DNA of 64,000 bases from CAZKXU01 sp964556665 (GCA_964556665.1 CAZKXU010000001.1:71682-135681), one strand, 5' to 3'; shown: positions 16,713 through 26,288, counted from the stretch's first letter. Program-made: numbers and translations. The notes: generated by a model not told the origin, from the sequence alone.

Positions 16713-19700
16713 GTGACTGACGTATCTCTAATACTGCCTAATGTTAAAAATGGGATGAACTTATCAGGATCTACAATTCTAAGTAGTTGATAGCCTACTC
16801 CTGATAATCCTTGAAATAATCCTGGATTGATAATATCCGCAGATGTAAATGGCTTGCATTGCCATATTACCTGTTTTTTGCGTAATTGATAAAGCCAAGC
16901 TAACCTTCTCTTAGCTTTAGCTCGTAAGTCGCTCCCAGCCTGTAGCAGTAATTCCAAACAACCTAAATTGCCACAACATGGGCAATCATTGTCCTCGGCT
17001 TGTAATTCAAGTGTTAACTTGAGTGATCTATTAATATCTGGCTGTAGTGCAGCCTGTAGTTCTGGAAATAATTTACAGATCGCTACTCTTGATATTCCGA
17101 TACCACACGCACCATGACACCATTTACATGAGATCTCAGCTCTGTCTCGGGATGAGGTTCTCTCATCTCTTAAATCTGCCCAATGTCCATTTACTGGATC
17201 GATGAGAGAGTTTTCATATTCTATACCTTCAAGTGCAGCTTTACGATATCTCTCATCAGCTGTGAATTTAAATGCACGTAATAGGGCAAGAGAAATCCCT
17301 GCTGCACCATGAGAAAAGCCAGTAAGCGGATTTTTAACTATAGATTTCCAAGCACGTCCATGATGCTCAGAGGTAACTCTGTTAGCAACTAGATGATCTG
17401 CTAACATTTGTATTCTAAGTAGCAACTCATTCGTATGTGTATCGTCATAGAGAGCAGAGAGAGCATGTAGTGCACCAGCGCTCCCAGTTAGCACATCTAA
17501 CATATTATCACGCTCAATAAGTGAGTGTGTAATAGCTGTAGTAATCTGTATAGCGCGATCCGTGAGAGTAGGCATTTTTAAGTAGTTGCCCGCTATATGT
17601 AGTGCATAAGCCGCAGATGATATTCCAGCGCCAAGTCCGAGTCCTGGCTCAAATAGGCTAATTCTACTAGGAACGCCTGATATCCATTCGGAGCCTTTAA
17701 GTACTTTTAAGGATAGATCATACCATCTCTGATCCTGAGTAGCTTCAAAGAGTGCGCTAAAAAAAAGCAGGATGCCGCTTGAGCCTGCATATAAACAGCT
17801 AGAAGGCGGTCTATATCCAATGCGTTTGTAATCAACAATATTTGAGGTAGGAACAAGCCAGGTCAATCCACCATCATCGCCATGACAGGCCTCTTGCAGC
17901 ACCAACTCTCCGATATGAACCGCTTCATTTATTAACTCACTATCATTACATTCACTTTCACCCCAATCCACGCTCTTGACTATTGTTGATGAAGTATACT
18001 CTCCTAATGATACTGCGAGTCTTTTTCTCTCCTTTTGAAGCTTTGTGATAGATGCTGCCTGTAGGCGCTCTTTTGCACAATCCAAGGCAGATTTTTCTAA
18101 ATAGCCTGCGGCTACTTTATCGATATTGTATTGTAGATCTTTGCTACCAAATTTAGCACTAAAATAAGGAACATCTCCTTCTAGGATGCAGTTTAATTCA
18201 TCATCTAAGAGGGCTAAGCTTTTCGGATCCCCTTTTCCATCAAGAAATGGAATTATTAATCTATCACCTGCAATACTCCAATCTATTCCGCTCATAAGAT
18301 GATTAGGCATCGCTAGAATCGCAGATACTTGCTCGTAAAACATAGTTGGCCGCAGAACAAACCGTCCATCAATAGATGCTGCTCGAGTAGGAAGTTCGCA
18401 GAGTAACTTGTTACGTTGAGAGAGAATAACTTTGTAATACTCCTCAAATCCCTGCAATATATCTTTGGCATATAACAGTGAATTGCTTGCCTCTCCTTCT
18501 AGTCGTGGCAACGAGTTATCTACTTTAAAACTCATGTGGTCATATTGATATGTAGGCTTATTGTTATGCGAATAGTCCCATGAAAGAACACGATAAGGAG
18601 TCTGCTGAATTCCAGTGCCTCCTAGCGCAGAAAGATCAAATATCCCAACACCCTCTACTTCCCCTGTAACTCTAGGAACAAAACCGGTAGATTCGACTCC
18701 CTGACTTAGCTCTAATAATGCCTGTTTAACAGCACTTGGCAAACTTGAAGCTTCAAACAACCTTGAGCTGTGTGGATGCAGGATAGTTTCTGCGTCAATA
18801 ATAATAGGCGCAGCTCTATTACAAATCAGATTTTCTACATGACAATCATTGCCGCCCAAAAGAAAGACAAGTGCACATAAGCCTCCAATCTTTTGGTATG
18901 CCTCCTTAATTTCAGCTTCATTTTGACAGGGAGAATTATTTATATATTCAAACCAGGAGTGTGTGTGAGAGTCTCTATATTTTGGTGACTGAAACGGTAG
19001 ATTAGGCGATGCTTCAGTAATTGTCTCTAAAATCTGTCTTAGAAGTTCATCAGTCTCTGCACTGCGCGGTTTGTATACTATTTTGTTGCCTGTAGATGAT
19101 TCGATTATACAGCTACTTCTTCCTCGGTTGTGTTTATCGCCTGCTCCTATATGTAGGCTCTTAATCACAAGAGGTAGATCTTGATAGAGAGATAATTGCT
19201 GTAATAACTCCAAGTCCTTAATTGTTCTGTCAATTAGCTCAATCACAGAGTCTTCAAAATTCAGAAGTACTGATGAGATTACTCTAGCTAGGACAGGATA
19301 CTGTTTCCAGAGAGGACGATACTGTTGTGAAGAGAGCCATCCTAAAAACTCTGGATAGCTACTTTTACGAATACCAGCGATAGACCCAAGATGACGCTGA
19401 CGGAAGACTGTGTACTCGGAATAGAGGCAAGGAGTGATTAAGCTAATAATCTTTTGTGTTATAACGGCATCTAATTGATTATATACATCTTCAACAAAAA
19501 TAACTTTATTCTGTTTATTTATTCTTCTTCGTATATTCTCTATCCTAAAGTCAACTATAGGTTTGAGAGGATTAAGATCAATAACAGATAGTAGAGTAGG
19601 AGTATCTAGCTGCAATGGTTTGAAGAGAGCTTCTTCGATACGCACTGCAATAGTATTAGCAGTTGGTATGGATTCGTTATGTGATACCTCTCTAACTGCT

Positions 19701-19939
19701 AGCCAAGAATCCAAGAGATCTCGCTCTGGAAGCCAGTTCCAGCGCTCTTCAAGAAGAGTCCCTGTGTTGTCGTTGAAGATCTTTTTCCATGCACCTATCC
19801 GTGCATTCTTTGCTGCATTAGTTAAAGTGGAGTGTAGTGGTTTGCATCTCGAATTTATTAATTCCGATATGGTAAGAGAGTTGTGGGCCAGTAGCGAGCA
19901 AAACTCAGTAACGCTTATATTCTTATAATCTATCTCCAT
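16709..19939 (-). CDS. lanM: Class II lanthipeptide synthetase (LanM) with CCG zinc motif
   Basis: 1076 residues, the normal LanM length. The N-terminal dehydratase has the kinase-like motifs of DUF4135: VYKPRS near residue 289 and GGNDCHVENLICNRAAP followed by IIIDAET near residue 363. The C-terminal LanC-like cyclase has GFSHGAAGIS, then KWCHGACGIG near residue 941 and CPCCGNLGC near residue 984. The last zinc motif is CCG instead of the common CHG, so all three zinc ligands would be cysteine, as in ProcM-type enzymes known for relaxed substrate choice. LanM dehydrates Ser/Thr in a precursor and joins them to Cys as thioether rings. The matching precursor lies divergently 229 bases away. 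Confidence 0.92.
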   Translation of the reverse strand: MEIDYKNISVTEFCSLLAHNSLTISELINSRCKPLHSTLTNAAKNARIGAWKKIFNDNTGTLLEERWNWLPERDLLDSWLAVREVSHNESIPTANTIAVRIEEALFKPLQLDTPTLLSVIDLNPLKPIVDFRIENIRRRINKQNKVIFVEDVYNQLDAVITQKIISLITPCLYSEYTVFRQRHLGSIAGIRKSSYPEFLGWLSSQQYRPLWKQYPVLARVISSVLLNFEDSVIELIDRTIKDLELLQQLSLYQDLPLVIKSLHIGAGDKHNRGRSSCIIESSTGNKIVYKPRSAETDELLRQILETITEASPNLPFQSPKYRDSHTHSWFEYINNSPCQNEAEIKEAYQKIGGLCALVFLLGGNDCHVENLICNRAAPIIIDAETILHPHSSRLFEASSLPSAVKQALLELSQGVESTGFVPRVTGEVEGVGIFDLSALGGTGIQQTPYRVLSWDYSHNNKPTYQYDHMSFKVDNSLPRLEGEASNSLLYAKDILQGFEEYYKVILSQRNKLLCELPTRAASIDGRFVLRPTMFYEQVSAILAMPNHLMSGIDWSIAGDRLIIPFLDGKGDPKSLALLDDELNCILEGDVPYFSAKFGSKDLQYNIDKVAAGYLEKSALDCAKERLQAASITKLQKERKRLAVSLGEYTSSTIVKSVDWGESECNDSELINEAVHIGELVLQEACHGDDGGLTWLVPTSNIVDYKRIGYRPPSSCLYAGSSGILLFFSALFEATQDQRWYDLSLKVLKGSEWISGVPSRISLFEPGLGLGAGISSAAYALHIAGNYLKMPTLTDRAIQITTAITHSLIERDNMLDVLTGSAGALHALSALYDDTHTNELLLRIQMLADHLVANRVTSEHHGRAWKSIVKNPLTGFSHGAAGISLALLRAFKFTADERYRKAALEGIEYENSLIDPVNGHWADLRDERTSSRDRAEISCKWCHGACGIGISRVAICKLFPELQAALQPDINRSLKLTLELQAEDNDCPCCGNLGCLELLLQAGSDLRAKAKRRLAWLYQLRKKQVIWQCKPFTSADIINPGLFQGLSGVGYQLLRIVDPDKFIPFLTLGSIRDTSVT

Positions 19940-20087
19940 TTAGTGCCAACCGTATCACAGTTCAACTCTTGGATTAAGTATTATCGTATATATTGAAACT
20001 ATTGATGGCTCCATTTCTGAATTCTTTGATGATGTCATTAATGACGCTAGATGAGTAGTTTCGAGTCATTTACGCGTATTCTCTATT

Positions 20088-20140
20088 GAAGGAGGTTTTC
20101 GAGCATGATACTGGTTAGACGCCTCAAGGTGCCGAGGTAG
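20088..20140 (+). promoter_or_regulatory. Short upstream ORF with strong ribosome site before the lanthipeptide precursor
   Basis: A near-perfect Shine-Dalgarno AAGGAGG (20089-20095) lies nine bases before an ATG at 20105 that opens an 11-codon ORF (MILVRRLKVPR) ending with TAG at 20138-20140. The precursor gene starts 27 bases later with a weaker site. This arrangement looks like a leader peptide that could couple or attenuate translation of the precursor. It could also be chance, or the leftover start of a lost gene. Confidence 0.45.
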
Positions 20141-20167
20141 TCTTTAATATTTATTTTGGAGATACAT

Positions 20168-20791
20168 ATGTTAACAACTGAACAAGGTAAGAGTAGTAAT
20201 ATTGGAATACTTGAAGAGGTAGGTTCTGCAGGGACGAGTGTAGCTGTAGCGCCTACTACAGAGAATATAGATTTTGCGCTCGCACTATGTGGTGAGCAGC
20301 TTGTAAGAAGAGCGATATTAGACCCCGAATACAGAGCAAAGCTCATGCAGGATCCAAATGGAACTCTACAGGCACTCTATCATGATCTTACAGGAACTGA
20401 TCTGCACCTGGCGCACTTAGAGCGACTTACTGTTTACAGTGAAACACCTGGCAAGGAGACATTAGTTATTTATCCTGACTCTATACCAGATCCTAATGAC
20501 AGGACTGATATACCTGCGATTACATACCTAGCCTCGATTGATCCTCGATTCGTAGAGTTATTAGAATCCGACCCAAAGGAGGCTATTCGACTAGCCGCAC
20601 GACATGAGTTTGAGCCTGGAGTGCAGTTTGAAGTTTATATGGCAAGAGCCGGTGAGCGAGCCTTAGTAATACCGCTAGCAATGCCTGCTGTCTCGAATGA
20701 TCTAAATCTTCTGAGATTGTCACAGGATACTTCGCACCAAACCTGCACTTCATGCTGTAGTGCTTGTGGAACTTGTACAAATTGTCGATAA
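20168..20791 (+). CDS. Lanthipeptide precursor with tandem NHLP leader and six-Cys core
   Basis: 207 residues from the ATG at 20168, with TTGGAG six bases upstream; reading from the TTG at 20156 would add four residues. The leader resembles the nitrile-hydratase-alpha-like leader (NHLP) family and holds two modules: RRAILDPEYRAKLMQDP at residues 47-63 and YLASIDPRFVELLESDP at 120-136, each followed by a V(Y)...LVI(Y/P)-P strand pattern. The final 23 residues are the likely core: rich in Ser/Thr (eight) and Cys (six, at 193, 196, 197, 200, 203, 206, spacing C-x2-CC-x2-C-x2-C-x2-C). No Gly-Gly cleavage site is evident. The divergent LanM should modify it. Duplication of the leader module is unusual. 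Confidence 0.85.
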   Translation: MLTTEQGKSSNIGILEEVGSAGTSVAVAPTTENIDFALALCGEQLVRRAILDPEYRAKLMQDPNGTLQALYHDLTGTDLHLAHLERLTVYSETPGKETLVIYPDSIPDPNDRTDIPAITYLASIDPRFVELLESDPKEAIRLAARHEFEPGVQFEVYMARAGERALVIPLAMPAVSNDLNLLRLSQDTSHQTCTSCCSACGTCTNCR

Positions 20792-20800
20792 GTTTCATCC

Positions 20801-20824
20801 TAAATCCGGCAGTTGCCGGATTTA
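20801..20824 (+). terminator. Hairpin after the precursor gene
   Basis: A 10-bp perfect stem TAAATCCGGC / GCCGGATTTA with a 4-base loop begins 10 bases after the precursor stop. No T-run follows directly, although a T-tract occurs about 30 bases further on inside the next repeat. It probably stabilises or ends the precursor transcript. Confidence 0.5.
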
Positions 20825-20829
20825 GTTCA

Positions 20830-20984
20830 CCTAGAAAAAGCAGTTCTAACCCTTTTTTAGGCCGAAAAATGCCCGAAAACAGTTCGACAGCAGGCTCACC
20901 CTTCGGGTGAATTCGCAAACTTGATAAAGCTGTGTGTTTTCGGGCATTTTTCGCCTTTTCTTAGTTCGAACTGCTCCTTCTAGG
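20830..20984. repeat. 155-bp inverted repeat with central UUCG-type hairpin
   Basis: The ends cctagaa...gcagttc and gaactgc...ttctagg are inverted copies, and the inner arms gaaaaatgcccgaaaaca / tgttttcgggcatttttc pair as well. The centre holds a small stem closed by a cTTCGg tetraloop (20896-20910). The structure could form a long imperfect hairpin. It resembles a MITE or a strong bidirectional terminator between the convergent precursor and uvrC genes. I saw no second copy in the window. Confidence 0.6.
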
Positions 20985-21042
20985 TTCATAGATATGTTAA
21001 TCCTTGCTAAAGTAGTAGTACTTAGAAACGTATATACTACGT

Positions 21043-22869
21043 TCAGTTGTGTCTAATTCTTTTAGCTACAGCGAGCGGCATCCTGCCTACTTTAGCAAGC
21101 TCTTCAAGCGGAGCATTCATAATATTCTTTAGACTTCCATAGTGACGTAACAATCTTCTAATCCGCTCAGGCCCAAGCCCAGAAACCTTATCGAGTTCAG
21201 AGGCAAACACTCTCTTAGCGCGGCTGGATCGGTGAAATGTAATTACAAAACGGTGTGCTTCATCCCTAATTCGTTTCATCAGCTGTGTGGCTGGACTATC
21301 CTCTGCCAGTGTAATCGGATTAGGATCGCCCTCAGTGAATACTCTCTCTGATTTGTATTTAAGATCAAGTTGAGTGCCTTCTTCTAATCGCATCTTAGCA
21401 AGAGCAATAATCTCAATGGACTGCTTAGCCTCCTCGCGCGCTTGCAGAGCAGCGTTTAGCTGTCCAAGTCCGCCATCGATGATTAATAGATCAGGAAGGT
21501 CGTTGTTCAAAGCACCGGAAGCTAGCCGGCGTGAAACAGTTTCATAGATAGAGGCAAAATCATCCGGCTTACCTTGAGCAGTTATCTTGTATTTTCGGTA
21601 CTGCTCTTTTAGGGGCTCCCCATCGAAAAAGGCTACGATTGCTGCGACTATGTCTGTGCCTTGTAAGTTTGATATATCGAGGCACTCAATCTTTCTTGGA
21701 ATCTGCTTAAGTCGTAATTTGATGGCCAGCTCTTTTATCACCGCATCATATCTATCCCTGGCCTCAAATTTAAATGCAAAAGCCTGCTTAGCATTAAGCT
21801 CGGCTAATTTTAGAAGCCGAAGCTTTGTTCCGCGCTGCGGTACAGTGAACTCAAGCGCAGAATTACGGCGCTCCTCAAGCATTGCTTGAACAAATTCTAA
21901 GTTATTGGGTAGACAGGGCAGGACAATCTCTTTTGGTATCCTTTTTTGTTCATTATAGAACTGTAAGAGTATGGTTTCTATTACATCTTCGTCAGGCAGA
22001 GGGAGATCTGTAAATGAATAACTTTGATGCTCTGCAACTCTTCCCTGACGGACCATCATTATCGATATTGAGACAGTTGCTCCCTCGCGAAACAGAGCGA
22101 TAGCATCCCGGCTTTCAGCATGATGTGGGATAAGATCGCGTTCTGCCGCCACATTTTTCAAAACATCGATGCGGTCACGAAGTAGCGCAGCGTCTTCAAA
22201 TCTAAGCTCGTTAGAGGCCCGCTCCATGCGGTTTTCTAGCTCTGTTATTAAAGTCTTACTCCTGCCCTCGAGTATCGCTTTCGCCTCCTTGATATATTCG
22301 AGATACTGCTCTCGGTCGACCGGCAAGCAGCATGGCCCGCAGCACCTTTTAATCTGATACTCAAGGCACGGACGCTGTCGATTATGAAAAATTGTATTAT
22401 TACATGTTCTAAGCGGAACAACTCTATTAATTAGAGAAAGCAGCTCTCTAATCTCGACACCGGATGCGTATGGGCCGTAATAAATAGCACCATCCTCTGA
22501 AACTTTACGTACTAACTCCAATCGAGGCCATAGCGCACTTTCATCTATACGAACGCTTAGATAACTTTTATCATCCTTAAGCCTAATATTATAGCGCGGT
22601 TTAAATTTAGTAATTAAATCCCGTTCAAGGATAAAGGCCTGGCGTTCTGTGGTGGTAATAGTACTTTCGAGGGAAGCAACACGTTTTAATAAGAACTCAA
22701 GCTGTAGACGACCATCACCTTTATTAAAATATGTTTTGACACGAGCACGTAAATTTTTAGCTTTTCCCACATATATTACCTCACCGTTACTATCTTTCAT
22801 GATATAGACACCGGGCGAGGTGGGAAGTCGAGCAGCGGACTGTTTTAATTTAGTAAAGTTGTATGTCAT
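21043..22869 (-). CDS. uvrC: UvrABC system protein C
   Basis: 608 residues, standard length. It makes both incisions in nucleotide excision repair once UvrB is loaded at a lesion. Domains in order: GIY-YIG nuclease (SPGVYIMKDSNGEVIYVGKAK, near residues 18-40), a Cys-rich motif (CCGPCCLP), a UVR domain that binds UvrB (about residues 206-240), the RNase-H-like nuclease half (ECLDISNLQGTDIVAA and LLIIDGGLGQLNAA) and two C-terminal HhH motifs (LDKVSGLGPERIRRLLRHYG). It lies downstream of uvrB on the same strand, separated by an inverted repeat. Confidence 0.97.
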   Translation of the reverse strand: MTYNFTKLKQSAARLPTSPGVYIMKDSNGEVIYVGKAKNLRARVKTYFNKGDGRLQLEFLLKRVASLESTITTTERQAFILERDLITKFKPRYNIRLKDDKSYLSVRIDESALWPRLELVRKVSEDGAIYYGPYASGVEIRELLSLINRVVPLRTCNNTIFHNRQRPCLEYQIKRCCGPCCLPVDREQYLEYIKEAKAILEGRSKTLITELENRMERASNELRFEDAALLRDRIDVLKNVAAERDLIPHHAESRDAIALFREGATVSISIMMVRQGRVAEHQSYSFTDLPLPDEDVIETILLQFYNEQKRIPKEIVLPCLPNNLEFVQAMLEERRNSALEFTVPQRGTKLRLLKLAELNAKQAFAFKFEARDRYDAVIKELAIKLRLKQIPRKIECLDISNLQGTDIVAAIVAFFDGEPLKEQYRKYKITAQGKPDDFASIYETVSRRLASGALNNDLPDLLIIDGGLGQLNAALQAREEAKQSIEIIALAKMRLEEGTQLDLKYKSERVFTEGDPNPITLAEDSPATQLMKRIRDEAHRFVITFHRSSRAKRVFASELDKVSGLGPERIRRLLRHYGSLKNIMNAPLEELAKVGRMPLAVAKRIRHN

Positions 22870-22897
22870 TTGGTCCGGGTAAAATTAACTCATAATT

Positions 22898-22976
22898 CAC
22901 TGGGACCGCGGGCATCCTTGCCCGCTTGCCCGTCAAAACTGATTCGTTTGCGGGCTGGAAGCCCGCGGTCCCAGTG
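22898..22976. repeat. actgggaccgcgggc inverted repeat, family 1
   Basis: A 79-bp element with perfect outer ends cactgggaccgcgggc and gcccgcggtcccagtg, and an inner gcgggctggaa arm. It lies exactly between uvrB and uvrC. The same ends recur at 47786, 52418, 60659 and partly at 63260, so it is a dispersed intergenic family able to fold as RNA or DNA hairpin. Confidence 0.85.
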
Positions 22977-22982
22977 TCCAAC

Positions 22983-24998
22983 TTAAACTTTTAATAACTC
23001 CATCTGTATCTCATTAATTGCATCACGCAGACTTGCTGCACGTTCGAACTCTTTTTTAGATGCCGCATCAAACATCTCTGCTTTGAGCTTCTCTAGGAGA
23101 GCTAATTGACCATTTCTATCTTTTGGTATTTCCGTGGCTAGATTTAGTGCTGAGAGTTTCTGAGCAGTAAGATCAATATCAAATTCACCTAATAGAGAGG
23201 ATTTCATCTCACTCTTAACAGAGTGAGGAGTAATGTTATTTTTTGCATTAAACTCCGATTGAATATTTCGTCTGCGCTCGGTCTCTTTTATAGCCTGCCT
23301 AATTGAATCCGTCATCTTGTCTGCGTATAGAATTGCCCTGCCTTTAATATTTCTTGCAGCACGACCCATAATTTGAATTAATGAACGTGTGGAGCGTAAA
23401 AACCCCTCCTTGTCTGCATCCAGTATCGCTACCAAGCTTACTTCAACTAGATCAATACCTTCACGAAGCAGATTGATGCCGATAAGAACATCAAAGTCCC
23501 CTCTGCGCAGGCCGCGCAGTATTTCAACCCTTTCAATGGTTTCGATATCAGAGTGCAGATATTTTGAGCGCACTCCGATCTCACGCAGATATGCGGATAG
23601 ATCCTCAGCCATTCTCTTGGTTAAAGTTAAGGCCAGTACCCGTTCTCCTGCCTGCACTGTTTTGCGGATTTCATCTAACAGATCGTCAACCTGATTTGTT
23701 GCCGGCCGCACATGGATTTCAGGATCAATTAACCCAGTTGGCCTGTTAATCTGCTCTGCAATATAAGGCTTACTCTTCTCAAGTTCAAATTCCCCAGGAG
23801 TTGCAGAGACAAATATTACCTGGCCTGTTCTCTCCCAGAACTCCTCAATATTAAGAGGTCGGTTATCGAGTGCTGAGGGCAATCTAAACCCGAAATCAAC
23901 TAAGGTCTGTTTACGAGAACGATCACCCCTATACATGCCGCCAAGCTGAGGTACAGTAACATGGCTTTCGTCGATGACTAGTATGAGATCCTTTGGAAAA
24001 TAGTCGAGCAGGGTGGCTGGAGGAGCACCTGCCTCTCGACCTGCTAGGTGACGGCTGTAATTTTCAATGCCTGAACAAAATCCGATCTCCTGCATCAGCT
24101 CAAGATCATATAGTGTACGGTTCTGTAGCCTTTCCGCCTCCAATATCTTCCCTTTACCGCGCAGCTCAGAGACTCTTTCCTTGAGCTCTGCTCGGATGCT
24201 TTTAATTGCGCGCTCAACTGCGGGACGGCCGGTAACGAAGTGGCTGGTTGGATAGATTGCACATGTCTCAAGCTTTCTCAGCACGGTGCCGCTAATAGAG
24301 TCGATCTCCTTTATCTCCTCAATTTCATCACCAAAGAATAAAATCCTAATTCCCTTGGCATCTTCATCAGCAGGAAATATATCGATAGTCTCGCCGCGCA
24401 CTCTAAAAGTTCCGCGGGTAAATTCAAAATCGGTGCGTTTATACTGCATATGTACTAATTTCTTGATCACCTCTTCACGCGGCAGTTGCTCGCCGACTTC
24501 CGCAAAGAACATCATCTTAAAGTATTCATCCGGTGCTCCTAAGCCATAAATACAGCTTACGCTTGCTACAATTATAGTATCGCGCGCCTCTAGAAGAGCC
24601 TTTGTAGCACTGTGACGCATCTTATCGATCTCTTCATTTATAGCTGAATCCTTTTCGATATAGGTGTCGGTTGATGGGATATAAGCTTCGGGCTGATAAT
24701 AGTCGTAGTAGCTAACAAAATATTTTACACGGTTTTCCGGGAAAAACTCCTTAAACTCACCATAAAGTTGCGCTGCTAAAGTTTTGTTAGGGGCGATGAC
24801 CAGAGCAGGGCGATTCGCATGCGCTAATAGATTAGCGACTGAGAAAGTCTTTCCCGATCCAGTTACGCCTAATAAAGTTTGAAACTTTATTCCGTCTGCT
24901 ATGTTCTTTTGCAGAGCTGCAATTGCCTGCGGCTGATCGCCGCGTGGCTCAAATGACGATCTTAGTACAAATGGTATGTTTTGTATGGATGGAGGCAT
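22983..24998 (-). CDS. uvrB: UvrABC system protein B
   Basis: 671 residues, standard length. UvrB is the DNA-damage verifying helicase of nucleotide excision repair. Visible marks are Walker A TLLGVTGSGKTFSVANL (near residue 43), the beta-hairpin YYDYYQPEAYIPSTDTYIEKD region (near residue 95), DESHVTVPQ (DEAD-type motif II), the GINLLREGIDLVEVSLVAIL helicase motif and a C-terminal UVR domain (KEFERAASLRDAI) that contacts UvrC. It is probably cotranscribed with uvrC. Confidence 0.97.
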   Translation of the reverse strand: MPPSIQNIPFVLRSSFEPRGDQPQAIAALQKNIADGIKFQTLLGVTGSGKTFSVANLLAHANRPALVIAPNKTLAAQLYGEFKEFFPENRVKYFVSYYDYYQPEAYIPSTDTYIEKDSAINEEIDKMRHSATKALLEARDTIIVASVSCIYGLGAPDEYFKMMFFAEVGEQLPREEVIKKLVHMQYKRTDFEFTRGTFRVRGETIDIFPADEDAKGIRILFFGDEIEEIKEIDSISGTVLRKLETCAIYPTSHFVTGRPAVERAIKSIRAELKERVSELRGKGKILEAERLQNRTLYDLELMQEIGFCSGIENYSRHLAGREAGAPPATLLDYFPKDLILVIDESHVTVPQLGGMYRGDRSRKQTLVDFGFRLPSALDNRPLNIEEFWERTGQVIFVSATPGEFELEKSKPYIAEQINRPTGLIDPEIHVRPATNQVDDLLDEIRKTVQAGERVLALTLTKRMAEDLSAYLREIGVRSKYLHSDIETIERVEILRGLRRGDFDVLIGINLLREGIDLVEVSLVAILDADKEGFLRSTRSLIQIMGRAARNIKGRAILYADKMTDSIRQAIKETERRRNIQSEFNAKNNITPHSVKSEMKSSLLGEFDIDLTAQKLSALNLATEIPKDRNGQLALLEKLKAEMFDAASKKEFERAASLRDAINEIQMELLKV

Positions 24999-25108
24999 GT
25001 GGCAGTATCATATCACAATTAATGAATTGGAAGGAGAACCATAACTATAGTAATTCGTGAGCTACATTTTAAGGACTTCACCTAAGGGCGCGTCATTATG
25101 TGCACGAG

Positions 25109-25555
25109 TTATGCTTTCTTCGTTTTTATAATTGCATCGACACTATACTTGCCGGCCCCTGTAATAAGTAAGCTAAACAACATGAAAAAATAGTAGAATG
25201 GGACCTCAAAGCCGTTGTCGCCACAGCTAAAGCCGTGCTTAAGGTGTACGGTTTGTATCGCCACTATCATTACTACCATTAAAGGGATGGTGATAATGCG
25301 CGTGCCAAGTCCTAAAAATAACAGAACAAAACCGATATTCTCTGTAGCAGTTGCCATAACTGCATTTATAAATGGAAATGGTATGCCCATGCTTTCAAAC
25401 CAGCTAACTATACTGGAGAAATTAGTGATTTTCTTTATAGCTGGATCAAAAAATCCATAGGCTAGGATCAGCCTAAATATTAGTGGCGGAAGGTTTGTGC
25501 ATCGATCTAGTACCAATTCATACTGAGAAAATTTTTTTTTTACTAGTTCCATCAT
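25109..25555 (-). CDS. DoxX-family membrane protein of the hvf operon
   Basis: 148 residues with about four transmembrane segments: LIFRLILAYGFFDPAIKKI, FINAVMATATENIGFVLLFLGL, IITIPLMVVMIVAI and a C-terminal VPFYYFFMLFSLLITG. The motif NGFEVPFYYF is typical of DoxX-like proteins. DoxX proteins often accompany MNIO-modified peptide operons and may help electron or peptide handling at the membrane. The gene starts four bases after hvfC ends. Confidence 0.8.
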   Translation of the reverse strand: MMELVKKKFSQYELVLDRCTNLPPLIFRLILAYGFFDPAIKKITNFSSIVSWFESMGIPFPFINAVMATATENIGFVLLFLGLGTRIITIPLMVVMIVAIQTVHLKHGFSCGDNGFEVPFYYFFMLFSLLITGAGKYSVDAIIKTKKA

Positions 25556-25559
25556 AATA

Positions 25560-26288
25560 CTATTCCTCGGTGTTAAGAAGTAATCCAGAATTTAAAGCAG
25601 CATTAATAAAATTCTCTCCTTCTGTGGCGGATATTAAGGCAGCATTCCTTAAGATCTCCTGCAGATCCACTACCTGATCTCTAATGTAGTCGCATAATTT
25701 TATAAGGGCTGGAGAGATCTCTACAAAGTTAACTTTTAGTAAGGTCCTGTGTCTATATGCAATTAAGTGGTAATTCCCCTTATGTAAAGGGAGCTCCTGA
25801 AACTTAATCCGATGTACTGGGTACTGTAGCCGTATATGTCGATGTTCTGGGTTAAGCAGCACCCCCTTTTTCCCTGCAGAGTGTGCTTTTTTTACTGCCA
25901 TATCAGAGAGATCAGGCATCATGAAAACTTCTATCTCTACCCATTCAAATAATAAAAGATCGGCAAGCGCTAAGCAGTTCATTAACTCCGGTAGCTTGTT
26001 ATCAACACAATATTGCATAAACTCCTCTGGCATGCGCCATAATTGTGGAGAGGATGAGCGATGCTGTCGCATGAAGCGGCTGACCAGAAAATACCAATCA
26101 GTAGGTTTTAGTACTGCGTTAGTGATCGGATAAGCTCGTTTAAGCGTATCTTCAATTCCATTCCAGATGAGGTCTCGATATATTCTACCACGCTCCGGCT
26201 TTACGCTAGGAATATAAGTCTCTCTTCCTGTTCTACTCCAGCTCGCTAAGGCTGATTGATAAACATGTGTCTTAGGGCTAAGCAGCAT
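25560..26288 (-). CDS. hvfC: HvfC-like DUF2063 partner protein
   Basis: 242 residues from the ATG at 26288, which overlaps hvfB by only 11 bases; a start seven codons earlier is possible. The N-terminal half has the DUF2063 pattern: YRDLIWNGIEDTLKRAYPIT, then LVSRFMRQHRSSSPQLWRMPEEF and a LADLLLFEWVEIEVF stretch. The C-terminal half is a separate alpha/beta part ending near DLQEILRNAALISATEGE. DUF2063 proteins are the substrate-binding partners of DUF692 enzymes. They bring the precursor peptide to the iron site. Confidence 0.85.
   Translation of the reverse strand: MLLSPKTHVYQSALASWSRTGRETYIPSVKPERGRIYRDLIWNGIEDTLKRAYPITNAVLKPTDWYFLVSRFMRQHRSSSPQLWRMPEEFMQYCVDNKLPELMNCLALADLLLFEWVEIEVFMMPDLSDMAVKKAHSAGKKGVLLNPEHRHIRLQYPVHRIKFQELPLHKGNYHLIAYRHRTLLKVNFVEISPALIKLCDYIRDQVVDLQEILRNAALISATEGENFINAALNSGLLLNTEE

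Noticed and set aside
20583..20918. 111-codon frame antisense to the lanthipeptide precursor
   Set aside because: It overlaps the well-supported precursor and hairpins and has no start site.
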